From positions 186,001 through 250,000 of the forward strand of contig JAGMWG010000001.1 in NCBI GenBank assembly GCA_020744225.1: a stretch of 64,000 bases of DNA. The letters are read 5' to 3'. The translations under genes were made by a program, and so were the position numbers. Under the pieces are notes generated by a model that was not told the origin of the DNA, did not search any database, and saw nothing but the letters and a program-made list of their open reading frames with translations. The stretch comes from Paraphoma chrysanthemicola (lineage: Eukaryota; Ascomycota; Dothideomycetes; Pleosporales; Phaeosphaeriaceae). Shown here in pieces: positions 53,422 through 64,000 of the stretch. How positions within the stretch are numbered: position 1 is the first letter of the stretch; each line of letters opens with the position of its first letter.

Positions 53422-56400
53422 ATGGTGTCACATCCGCCCAAGGCCTCGCACGCCGCCTCCAACTCGCGCTCCTCCCAGGCTTCGACGTCGCAATCCAGCA
53501 CCCCGGCCCACGCAAAGAAGGGCTCGACCTCGTCCAACCACAATGGCCAGTCCCGCGAGCGCGAGCAACGGCCCAGCAGAGAAGGCGCAGCACAGCGGGC
53601 TGCCCAGGATGTCGCCGGCCTCAAGGACTACCAGCTGGGTGACTGCTTGGGGAAGGGCGCCTTTGGCAGCGTGTACCGCGCGCTGAACTGGGGCACGGGG
53701 GAGACGGTCGCGATCAAGCAGGTCCGCCTGGAGAATCTGGGCGCGGCGGACCTCAAGAACATGGAGATGGAGATTGACTTGCTCAAGAATCTGAACCATG
53801 CCAACATCGTCAAGTACAATGGCTTCGTGAGGAGCTCCGAGAGTCTGTACATTATTCTCGAGTAAGCCATTCTGGTTCTGCGAACTTTGGTGCAAGGGCT
53901 GACATTCACAGGTACTGCGAGAACGGCTCGTTGCACAGCATCTGCAAAAACTTCGGCAAGTTCCCAGAAAATCTCGTCGCCCTCTACATGTCCCAGGCCC
54001 TCCACGGACTACTATATCTCCACGAGCAGGGTGTCATACACAGAGATATCAAGGGTGCGAACATTCTGACCACAAAGGAGGGCCTCGTCAAGTTGGCAGA
54101 CTTTGGTGTGGCTACAAAACAGTCCGGCCTGGACCAGTCGAGCGTTGTTGGAACTCCGTACTGGATGGCACCAGAGGTCATTGAGCTCTCCGGTGCCACT
54201 ACTTCTTCGGATATCTGGAGTCTTGGGTGCACCGTCATCGAGCTGATCGAGGGAAAGCCGCCGTACCACAAGCTTCAGCCCATGCAGGCACTCTTCCGCA
54301 TTGTCAACGATGAGCACCCGCCCATACCTGGCAGTGCTTCTCCGGTAAGGCTCATAATCTTAGGTCCCAAATTCCTTTGCTAACAGCCCTAGCTCCTCCG
54401 TGAATTCCTCATGGAATGCTTCCAGAAGAACCCCACCCTGCGCATCTCGGCGAAACGGCTACTCAAGCACCCTTGGATTCTGTCCGCCAAGCGGACGGTT
54501 CCCGCAGTCCCCACCAAGCCCACGGAATACCAGGAAGCCGTCAAGTCCGTGCAGGAGTGGAATGAGGCTCTCAAGTCACCCAATTCGCTGCGGCGAAGTG
54601 CCCGTCTCGCGTCCGGCGCGCAGAAACCAACCCCTGCACCAGCAAACGGCGCTGCAGCTCCACCTCGCAAAGGTCCCGCCAATGTCAACCTGAACATACC
54701 CAAGCACAGGCCAACAGCAGAGTCATTTCGCTCGCCAGAGCTTGACCACGACGACAACTGGGATGACGACTTTGCCGAAAGCATCTCGCCGCGCGCACTG
54801 CAAATGCCACACCTCAAGCCGCAGGACAACTTCGGTGGCCTGTTCTCTAGCGACAAGCTCAAGGCTTTCGCAAGTATCGAGGCGGTGACTGGATTTTCTG
54901 ACAATGGTGACGGTGAAGCCACGGTGAAAAGCCCGCTTAACTTGCAGCATTACCAGAAAGTGCCGCAAGGCTTCGGACCGAAGTATAGTGGCAGCGCAAA
55001 GGCCAACGACGCCAAAGCTAGAGCTACAATTCTGCCATCACGTACAACCTCGACTGCGTCTGAGTTGGAAGAACGGCCAGATATTCAACCAAAAACTGCA
55101 TTCTTACGCGGCATTCCCAAAGCCGCGCAGCTGTCGAAAACGAAAGTGGCCGCACTTGCCCGGCCTAGCCAGCTGTTTCGCGAAGACTCCGTGGAAGACT
55201 ACTCAGATTTGCTACCTACCGATGAAGGTGCTTTTGAGCGGAAGCTGGCCGCTATGCAGTACGCACAGCCACCGTCAATGCTGCCCCAGCAGCAGGTAGC
55301 GAAAGTGGTGTCAAGCTCACCTTCCGAGTCGTTCTCGCCGCGGTTGTTCCATCCTAGTGATCTAAAGGCAGCGCCGAAATCGACGCGAGACACCAGATCT
55401 AATGGGAGTGCACGACAGCGGTCAGCGAGCTCTACGTCTACGCGAAAGCTGCAGCGAACACAGTCCGAGATCGAGATCCAGAAGTATGCTGAAGATGAAG
55501 GTGATGACTTTTCGGATGTGTTTGGCGACATCAGACATCCCACTGCCATTCCGAGTAGAGCTGAGAGCGATAGTGGCAGTGAGCACAGCAGCTTGGCCAT
55601 GATCACTTCGAAAATGGCAAGCTCTTTTGTTATTGCTGATGAGGATGACATGGACCCATTCGCAAATCTCGAAGAGGGTCTCGATAATCTCAATCTAGAG
55701 AACAACGTCGCAAGAGATCGGGACGATCGATTAACCAAGATGACAGAGAATCTTGTTGGCTGTCTGAAGACTAGTCAACCTGATGATGTGCTTCTCGATA
55801 TCGCCGATCAACTGATACAAGTCTTGTATGAGTCACCGGATAAGCGTTCAATCATACTGCGGAGCCACGGGATGCTGCCCATTCTGGAGATCTTGGGCAC
55901 AATACCACCCAATGAGGTCGTTCTGCCACTGCTGAAGATCATCAACCTCATCATCCTGGAAGATGCCGAAGCCCAGGAAAGCTTGTCCTTCCTTGGTGGC
56001 ATACCGACCATTTGCCACTTTGCCTACAAGAAGTACCCGAGCGACATCCGCAAAGAGGCTGCTGCTTTCGTGCGACAAATGTATCAGACAAGTACATTGA
56101 CGCTTCAGATGTTTATTGGCTGTGGTGGTATCAACGTTCTTGTCGAATTCCTGGAGGAGGATATTGACGCTGAGCGCGACCTCGTACTCATCGGTGTCAA
56201 TGGCGTATATGGAGTATTCGAACTCCAAGGCCCGACGCCCAAGAATGACTTCTGTCGGATCTTCTCTAGGTCAAGTGTTTTGTATCCGCTGAGTCTGGTA
56301 CTGAACCGAATGGTAGAGGAGGATGGAGAGGTAGCAAGGCTCATTGTTGGCCGCATTGTACACATCTTCCTCATCTTCTCGCAGGCAGAGAGCCATGTGA

Positions 56401-58220
56401 AGGATCTTGTGGCCGATCGCATGATTCTCAAGCGTAAGTTCATATTCATTAACTCCACTCATTGGTCGGCTTTGGTCAGGGAAGACTCGACTCGATTCGC
56501 TCATGGCATGCCACATCATTCACTGCTCGTCACTATGTCAGGCGGAACCCCGCTAACTGTGCATAGGCGTTCTCAAGGACCTCCGCAAAATGGCTCCGCC
56601 GCACCAAATCACCATGCTCAAATTCATCAAGAATCTCAGCTCCCTCTCCTCTACCCACGAAGCCCTCCAGAATTCGAACGCCATCGACATCTTAATCGAA
56701 CTACTCAAGTCAACTCGGCAGAAAGACGCAATCACCCGCAACATGAATCGTTCCGCCTCCGATCCCACACGACTTCCACCCTTCCATCGCGAGATCTCGA
56801 ATCAGATCCTCAACACCATGTACAACCTGTGTCGGCACAACAAGAGCAGACAGGAAGAGGCAGCGCTTTCGGACATCATACCTCTGCTCAAGGAGGTCGT
56901 GCGGGAAGGTGGACCACTCAAGGAATTTGCACTGCCAGTCCTGCTTGAGATGGTTAACTCGGGCAAGGTGGCACGCAAGATGCTCTGGGATGCGAAGGGC
57001 CTGGCATTCTACGTGTCGCTGCTTGGCGATCGCAATTGGGCGGTTACTGCCTTGGACGCTATTTTCGTATGGTATGTTGTAGTACTCAATTCCATGTCGA
57101 TCACGCTAATTCTTTCTCCAGGCTCCAAGAAGAGACCGCTCGAGTTGAGCAATATCTATTGTCGTCACAATCGAATTTCACTCCCGCAATCATCTCAGCA
57201 TACACGTCCGCAGAGCTATCCCAGTCGACATTTGAGAACATGCTGGAGCCACTGCAGAAGCTTGTCCGCCTATCTCCGCCCATTGCTGCCACTCTCGCCG
57301 CACCAGAGATCTTCCAAAGGACAGAGCAGAAGCTTGGCCACAAGGATGCCGTTACACGTCTCAACCTTCTGCGTATCCTGCGAACAATCTGTGACGCAAA
57401 GGACGAGGGCTGTTGGCTCATTCGTGCATTTGGTTGTTATGAGCGCATCAGCTGGCTCGTGCAGCACGACGGTGCTGTCTTGGTACGACAGATGGCTGAA
57501 GAGCTTGTCCGTGCATGCGATGAGGTAGACATGAACAGCCTCGGTGTTGCCTCGAATGGCAAGCGTAGCTTGTCTCGTGCCTCTGGCATTGGTATGAATC
57601 TGCGGCGCCCTGCATCCTCAGCTGGTCGTCGCGATGGCTCAGGCTCAAGCACTGGATCCACGCTTGTTGGCTCGGGCATGGGTTTAACACCCCCAACTCC
57701 TAACAGCTTAAAGAGCTCTTTTACTATCCCGATACTGACGGGCACACCTACACTTGGCGGCAGCGCCAGAGATCGCATAACCCGCAGCCAGTCCACAGCA
57801 ATGTGGGACTTGGCTGAAGACCCATCAGCACCTGCATCGTCCGGGCGATCAAAACCTCCCGTCCTTGCCCGCGCATCCACCTCCTTCGCCGCCCTCGGCC
57901 CAACAGGTACACCAACATCCACACGCACCAGCTCGCGTCCCCCATCCCGCGACGCCGCATCCTCCCTCGCCCGCATAGACGCCAACAACCGCTCCTCCGC
58001 AGTCGAGCGCTCGCGCCTCCCCAAAGCACGTCAAGGCCGTCTCAGCGAAGCCGTCAACCGGCGCCGCCAAAGCAACGTCGGCGGCGAAAACGACGCTCCT
58101 GCTAATGGCACGAGTGCTCCCGCGCCACCACTTCCCCGCCTGCAAATCGTACGTCGTAGACGCGAGACGAGCGGTGGCGAGCTGAGTACCGTGGGAAGGA
58201 AGGGCTCGAATGCAGAATAG
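53422..58220 (+). CDS. SepH/Cdc7-type septation-initiation protein kinase
   Basis: Ste20/MAP3K-like kinase of the septation initiation network that triggers septum formation after mitosis. Exons 53422-53861, 53912-54344, 54393-56433, 56567-57071, 57122-58220 (1505 aa). The kinase domain spans residues about 70-325: GKGAFGSV loop, VAIKQV lysine, HRDIKGAN, DFGVA, GTPYWMAPE. Then a disordered Ser/Pro region, an ARM-like helical region (about 750-1180), and a Ser/Arg-rich tail. This order is that of Aspergillus SepH and fission-yeast Cdc7. The 133-bp intron before exon 4 is the longest in the window. The septin gene at the left end also acts in septation, but 52 kb apart this is probably chance. 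Confidence 0.93.
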
Positions 58221-58806
58221 GCATCTGCGGAGAGCGGATACCTTTCTACGGTACGGCGACGGAGGGGATGGACGGGTGTGTAGTTGAGATTAACTTTTCT
58301 TATGTTTCATTGTTCAGTCTTGAATCGTTTTGGAGATGGGTTGCATTGCGTCCATGGGCGTTTTTTTCTCTGCGCGTTTGGGGTTATAGCATTGGTAGAT
58401 GAAAGGTATATGCATAGCTGGGGCGTTTTTCCTGGGGTGTTCTTGAGATATCAGCCGTTGTTGGGCATTTTGTTATTATGGAGAGGGTGGTGAGTGGATT
58501 GGGAGTAGGAAGGAGAGAGGTTAAGGGAGGGGAATATACATATTTTCGTTTGTGATTCTGTTCGTCTCGAAATCGTGGATTCAATCATCATCGACAGGTC
58601 GAGACACGCACCAAAGTATTTGCGCAAGTCTGCCTCGCCGCCTCACCGGCTTGCTGCCATGCACAACACCTCTTGATTGGCTATTTGCATACCCACTTCG
58701 ACATGCAGCACTGTCTTGGCATTCTCAGCCTTGTGTATCAATTACCCATATCTACCCGCCCCACCCCCGCCTCAGCCTTCTACGATGATGCCTCTTTCTC
58801 GCCATC
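58221..58806. other. Intergenic region
   Basis: 586 bp: kinase 3' UTR then promoter of the next gene. Nothing else recognised. Confidence 0.4.
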
Positions 58807-61800
58807 ATGGGAGAACCCTTCTCCGTGGCCGGCACCGTCGTCGGCATCTCCTCGCTCGGCATCCAGACGTGCCAAATACTCCACCGATACTACTCTCAAT
58901 ACCGCGGCCATCACGAGGATATCAAATTGGTGCTCAACCAAGTCGAAGGACTCCAAGGCATTCTTACAGGGCTGGAGCAAGTCAAGGAACGAATCGAGCG
59001 CGACAATCATGACCCTTCATCACAGCTGCAGATGGCGCTCCAAGTGTGTAAGGATGTGCTGAAGAAGCTGAAGGCCATGGCACTCAAGTGCCAGGCTGAG
59101 AAGGATCCTAGCGACGCCCAAGCTCGAATCAGAGCGGTTTTGAAGAGATCGGCTTGGCCGTTCAAGAAAGATACGCTTGTGGACTTGAGGGACACGCTCA
59201 GCAGATTCCAGGACAATCTGTCGCTAGCGTTGCAGAGCGCTGGATTGGATGCAATCTTGCGAGAGGTTGGAGATATTCGACCCGAGCTTAGCACATTGCA
59301 TGCCCAGAATATGGTCATTCGCGAACGTCAAGGCCACCAACTCGACACATTGAGAAGTGTCCATGGTGACATCGCAACTTCTTTTGAGTATCAGCGCTGG
59401 TCTCATCAAGAAATCTCACACGATTTATCCGACGTACAGCGCCAACTTTCCCAGTATGGCGAGTCCCTGCAATTCATAACAAAAGTATTGGTAATTTCAT
59501 CTTCCATGAACACATATGTTGCATCTCGCCAACATGATCCTAGGTCGCTAGCAGCGCTTCCCCACGAGATCTGAGCACCGTGTCCCCATCACTTCTGTCT
59601 GAAGCCGCTCACACCGTAGATGCGATTGCGCCTGCTTTCGAAACGACACTCTACAAACACAAAAGTCTTTTTCACGAATCAAATGTGCGCCGAAACTGCA
59701 GCACAGCAATTGCAGCATGTCATTGTCGTCCCAAGAAAAGGACTGCCAAGAAGTACCGTCGCTGGTACACAGTCTTCTCTGAAAGTATCTATACTCATGC
59801 ATCAGATTGCCCGAGGTTCATCTATGCAGATTACTCGGAGACTGTTGCCATGCAATTCATCTTCTCCACGCGTGTGATCGGTGCATGCATCCAAGCTGGC
59901 TTACAGCGCTCGCGAAGAGGGGGTTGGAGCTCAATAGCACCTACACTTCGGTATCGTGCAGTTCGTCCGGATTCTGTGGCTTTCAAGATACTCAAATCCG
60001 CGCGGATTCAAATACGTGATTGGGAGAGGATCCAGAAGGGGAGTAGTCACAGCAAACTACCTCAATTTGCATCAGAAACATTTAGTGCGCTTCAAGTTTG
60101 CTTTGGTAAGGATGCTCATCCCACTGATCTCGATGAAGATGGAAATGGGATAATGAAAGTAAACAAGAGTCACATACAGGAACCTTTACACATATTAACG
60201 TTGCCAGTACGTTTTCGACTTTTTCATAACGCTCATTGAATTCGGATACAGCGGTAGCAGCATGCTCTACGCATTAATTGATGCGTGTATTGCGCAAGGC
60301 GTTCCTGTAGACCAAGACGACGTTTCAGGACGGTAGGGCTCTGAAGCACCCTGATCTTCCATCTTCTGATGTAGCGTAGGACACCCGTCGTGTTATGGCA
60401 GACTCACATGTCACGCCTCCTTTTTGATGCTGGAACAGAGGATCCAGTAGTTGATTTTTGTCGCGAAGTCTTGATGCGACTGATACGCACACTTGATATC
60501 TGGACGGTTATCCCATACGATTACTTTTTCAACAATGCTGCCATAAAGTATTACGAGGTCGTTTCGGATATTTTGAGCATGGACGAGTTCAACTCGAGTG
60601 AGCTGCATACTCCACCTGTTTAAGTGGCACAATAATTACTCGATAGACTAACAATTTCGCAGGTCTAGTTGAAGATGATCCCTTAGTCCGAGCTATCCTG
60701 GAAAGATCCGAGACGCAGGTTGCATCCTTCTTGAATGTCGCAAAGGTCGCTGGTTGGGCATCATTGGTAAACAGAGGATTACTCATTAATGCCATCGCAT
60801 GCTGGCCGAATGCCGTTCAGCTAATCATTCAAAGCGGCCTGTTCCAGCCTTCTGAGGATGTCGTTGTCAAAATCTGGGACGCAGCGATCATATTCCACGA
60901 ATGGGATACCCTTCAAATACTCCTTGATTTTGGTGTGCGAGTGACGTGGGAAGATTGGGAAAAACGGAATTGGTTCCACCGGGCAAAAGCGCATTATCCT
61001 GCCTCCCAACAGGAGACTGTTGATCAAGTGGTTAAAGTCTATCGCAGCATGGCTACGCAATTCTTGCGTCATAGCAGAGCCCTTATAAGGTCACCGAGCA
61101 CAGGAAGTATCGATAATCTTGTGGTCCCGTCATCACAGGAGTTGCAGAATTTGTACCACGCATCGGATCTGACTGTGGAGGGAGCTGAGGGTGCTTGGCT
61201 TGCTGGATTGCGTGATCTGAACTCCATATCCGGCATAGGGGTTACGCCGTTATGGAACTCTGTATCAGACCTCTACGTCCAATGGAATTACATGTTGCCA
61301 TCAGCCAGATGGCTTATAAAGCACGGTGCTGATCTTACATGGGTCCATCCGGTATACCTCACGATACCGGCACATATAATCATTCGGCGATCAGTGGCTG
61401 GAACTTGCTTGAAATTCGCTGAGGACGAGGCAAACTCCAAACATAGGAGCCTATCGTACCTTGAACCGATTACTCAGGTTTGCGAATTGTTGTTGGGTGC
61501 TGAACATCTTTATCAAAACGATAAGTGCGTATGTCACTGCTCAAGGGACGGATGTAGCATATTCAGCTGCGCCGTTTCAATTTCAAACGTGTGCTTTGGT
61601 AGATATTTCTGGGTTGAAAAGCCAAAGCCAGAGGAATACACATACCACCGGAAGACGATTCTACCATACTTATTCTCGTTATTCGACCGCGTAGATCAAC
61701 CATACCGGATGGCTTCATCCGTTCTCCGCGTCTTGACATTCGAGGAGCTTCACCTACCGCACACCTGCTGCTATCGAGTCTTGGATGAGACACGCTCATG

Positions 61801-62197
61801 GTGCCACTTTAAGCGACCAACGCCAGAAGAGGCAATGCACGATACAGATCCGCGAGACCTTGAGCTTCTTGAGATGCTCATGGACGAGTTTGAGGCCAAG
61901 TGGAATACGTACAAGAGGCCATTCGCGACCTTCATCAAGCGAGTCTGGAAGCCTCGTATGCGCCAAATTCGACGGGAGCGGGAAGTCAATCAAGAGATTT
62001 ACGAGGCGGATCTTATTAGGATTGGCGTGATTCTAAACGACAACGTTGAAGAAAAGCTAGAGGCTGGATGCGACTTAGAAACCGAATATGATTCGAATTT
62101 TGAATTGGATTGGGGTTCTAAAACATCGAGTGAAGATAGCGATAGCGAGAGTGAGAGTGAAGATGATGGCTACGAGAAAGCGGACGAAGAAGTGTAA
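58807..62197 (+). CDS. STAND-type fungal N-terminal domain protein, frameshifted
   Basis: Exon pattern 58807-59490, 59544-60332 (with a break), 60380-60597, 60663-62197; about 1,070 codons. The first 230 residues match the helical domain found at the N-terminus of fungal STAND/NACHT proteins (MGEPFSVAGTVVGISSLGIQ, LVLNQVEGLQGIL, LQSAGLDAILREV). No P-loop NTPase follows. The middle and C-terminal parts are ankyrin-like and then acidic. At 60207 one extra base separates the frame ending LHILTLP from the frame beginning YVFDFFITLIEFGYSGSSM. No splice choice around GTACGT(60207)/CAG(60251) avoids a stop. Either a real frameshift, making this a pseudogene, or a sequence error. Confidence 0.65.
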
Positions 62198-63326
62198 GAC
62201 GGCATGGGAGAGCAACAAGATGACGCAACAAGCAGTGAGCATGAGAACGGAGAGAGCAATGCCGAGTCAAACGTGGCCTGAGAAAGGAACTGGAACGCGT
62301 TTGATGTTTGAACCCATTTAATAGGTGAAGGACAAAGTGGGATATAAGCGAGGAGTTTAGATGCTGCTTCAAACTCTACACACTCACTACGAGCCAAAAT
62401 AGAGCCATGGAAAGAATCGAATCGTCTCTTTCTGCTTTGACTCTCAGCTATGTTTATCTATTACCAGCCACTTGCACAATTCAGCAACACCTTGCCGACT
62501 CATTGCAACCTTTGTCGCATCCCCGCACGAGAGATTGCACTCTCGCATACGCTGCCCACACAAGGCATTCCATAGTCATTGCACCAAAAGTTTTGATCCA
62601 CGTAACGCACGACAATTTTAAGTAGAGCATCTACCAATCCAAGCCCATTGGCCGTATATTATATACACGCTCCTAACAAGAAGCACATTCCTTCTAATTG
62701 ATACTGCAACTATGTAAGACCATATTCCCACTTGATAATCTGTAGAGATATACGCTCTTATTTTCCACCGAGTTTCTTCGTATCTGGACATACATAATCT
62801 CAAAGCCCTCAATGCTGCTCTACAGCACTTCTGTTGGTGCTAAGCGGAAGGGAGCAACTGCTGGGCACTATGTATGGGGTGAAATGAGTATGTGTTCTGA
62901 TTGAGTACGTCAAGCACACCCCTCAGAGGTGCGTCAACATACATTCCAGAGCATTATACACACAACCGCGCGTAGCTTAAAAATTCTGAGCCCATTGAAT
63001 ACTACGTTTTTCGTCGTTGTGAATGCGCAAAGGCAAAAGACTTCTCAGGCCCATTGCCATTGTGCACGGAGTCTAGTCACTGGATCATTCATGTAGAAGC
63101 AGCGCTCTGGGAAACACTTGTACTCAAATGATGATATATTGTGGCGCATATGTGTAGGCCACATTTTATACGTCCCACCTGGAGACGGGGAACCGACTCA
63201 CACGAATCCGAAACAGAAGATAAGAAGGTAAGAACTATTTACACAATAATCCACAATCCACAATTCAAACACTCTCGTCGAAAGGGCAAATGCCCATCAT
63301 CCCACCAATATCCCTCAGCCTCACAT
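62198..63326. other. Intergenic region
   Basis: 1.13 kb with only short, unsupported open frames (for example 62407-62625). Nothing recognised. Confidence 0.35.
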
Positions 63327-64000
63327 CTAAGCCTTGGGAGTCGCACTAGGTCTAACCCTGGTCTCGAACGTGCACGGCGTGCTCTTCGCCTCCTGACCCT
63401 TCACAAGTCCAAAGTCATACTTCTCAGGCCCGAATCCAGCACCTGGTCGTGGTCCGAATCCACCAGTTGGCTTAGGCCACGAGCCCCAACCAGATGGCCT
63501 TGGGCGACCCCAGTTGAAGCCGGGACGACCGTAGGTGGGACGTCCGTGACCGCTTCCAGGACGGCCGGTGCCAGTTGGGAGGGCGGCAGTGGGAGGAGAG
63601 CGGGAGCCTGAGCCGGTCGGGAAGCCGGATGGGTAGGGGTATGGTGGTGTTGCGGTGGCGGATGGGAAGGGCTTGGATGCGCCGAGAGGGGTGTCGGTGT
63701 CGTCGGACTCGGCGTCACCGGCTTCGTCGTCGCATGGGAGGTCCTCGTCATCACCAGTCTCTTCGGGAGACGGGGTTGCGATAGGAGATGCAGGGGATGA
63801 CGGGGTTGCTTGGCCGTTGGAGGGGACTTGAGGAGAAGGTGTGGCCGATACAGCAGGGACTTCAGAGTCGTCTTCGCTGTCGTCGCAGGGCAGGTCCTCA
63901 TCATCGCCCTCCTCGGGAGATGGGGTCTCAATTGGCGAAGCGACGGATGAAGGCGCGACTGGGGTGGCCTCGCCGTTGGAAGGAACCTGGGGTGTAGGAG
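63327..64000 (-). CDS. Acidic proline-rich repeat protein, 3' part only
   Basis: Open frame of 223 codons running from the right edge (first full codon at 63998) to a TAG at 63327-63329; no start codon lies in the window. It holds two copies of a 53-residue unit (from 63989 and 63830) built as QVPSNG(E/Q)ATP, then SP(I)xTPSPEE, then GDDEDLPCDD. A Gly/Arg/Pro/Trp-rich segment (GRPGFNWGRPRPSGWGSWPKP) and a short conserved-looking tail with one Cys follow. Composition suggests a secreted or cell-wall-associated disordered protein. The plus-strand and other minus-frame ORFs here are shadows. Confidence 0.6.
   Translation of the reverse strand, partial: PTPQVPSNGEATPVAPSSVASPIETPSPEEGDDEDLPCDDSEDDSEVPAVSATPSPQVPSNGQATPSSPASPIATPSPEETGDDEDLPCDDEAGDAESDDTDTPLGASKPFPSATATPPYPYPSGFPTGSGSRSPPTAALPTGTGRPGSGHGRPTYGRPGFNWGRPRPSGWGSWPKPTGGFGPRPGAGFGPEKYDFGLVKGQEAKSTPCTFETRVRPSATPKA

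Noticed and set aside
60207..60251. Possible 45-bp intron (GTACGT..ACAG) in the STAND-type gene
   Set aside because: Joining at this acceptor gives an immediate TAG, and the nearby acceptors at 60257 and 60260 soon meet a TGA; it also removes sequence that reads as conserved protein.
63401..63931. Proline-rich minus-strand ORF and long plus-strand ORFs at the right edge
   Set aside because: They are other-frame readings of the acidic repeat gene, whose own frame has sensible composition, internal repeats and no stop up to the edge.

Overview
The window looks like nuclear DNA of a filamentous ascomycete (Pezizomycotina; a Dothideomycete is my guess, not shown). Evidence: short spliceosomal introns (mostly 48-75 bp) with GT..AG ends and CTAAC/CTGAC-like branch sites, CA/CT-rich leaders before start codons, and typical fungal families (septin, SepH/Cdc7 kinase, HET protein, siderophore MFS, fungal-type zinc-finger regulators). 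I found no rRNA, tRNA, CRISPR or intact transposon.

Layout. 0-10 kb: Cdc11-type septin, Lto1-like protein, methionyl-tRNA synthetase, SIT-family siderophore transporter, FAD monooxygenase. 10-16.5 kb: ankyrin-like protein, HET-domain protein, and a broken astacin-like metalloprotease. 17-28 kb: six genes that look like one catabolic cluster: AAAP amino-acid-type permease, CE4/cyclic-imidase-like deacetylase, zinc alcohol dehydrogenase, amidase-signature amidase, SDR, and a two-finger C2H2 + Fungal_trans regulator. 28-35 kb: gene-poor, with lipoate-protein ligase and two small ORFs. 35-46 kb: GH94 phosphorylase, WD40 protein, SMP/C2 lipid-binding protein, and a second frameshifted astacin-like gene. 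46-53 kb: C2H2 protein, BCS1-like AAA ATPase, another SDR. 53-64 kb: the SepH/Cdc7 kinase, a STAND-type N-terminal-domain protein with a frameshift, and the 3' part of an acidic proline-rich repeat protein that runs off the right edge.

Main result. The regulator's two zinc fingers carry the same recognition-helix pattern as yeast Adr1 (RxEHLxR and RRDLLxR). Adr1 binds TTGGRG. The intergenic spaces of the 17-28 kb cluster (about 1.65 kb) hold eleven exact TTGGAG cores plus one TTGGGG, in every promoter region, often as pairs 10 bp apart. About one would be expected by chance. Imide hydrolase + amidase + SDR + C2H2 regulator is also the gene set of the distal part of the Aspergillus nidulans nicotinate (hxn) regulon. 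I infer a self-contained, regulator-controlled pathway for a cyclic imide or related N-heterocycle; the substrate is not known.

Two astacin-like metalloproteases about 28 kb apart each carry reading-frame breaks and share a C-terminal tail, which suggests a paralogous family in decay. Gene structures were read by eye from splice signals and frame continuity and have not been checked against transcripts.
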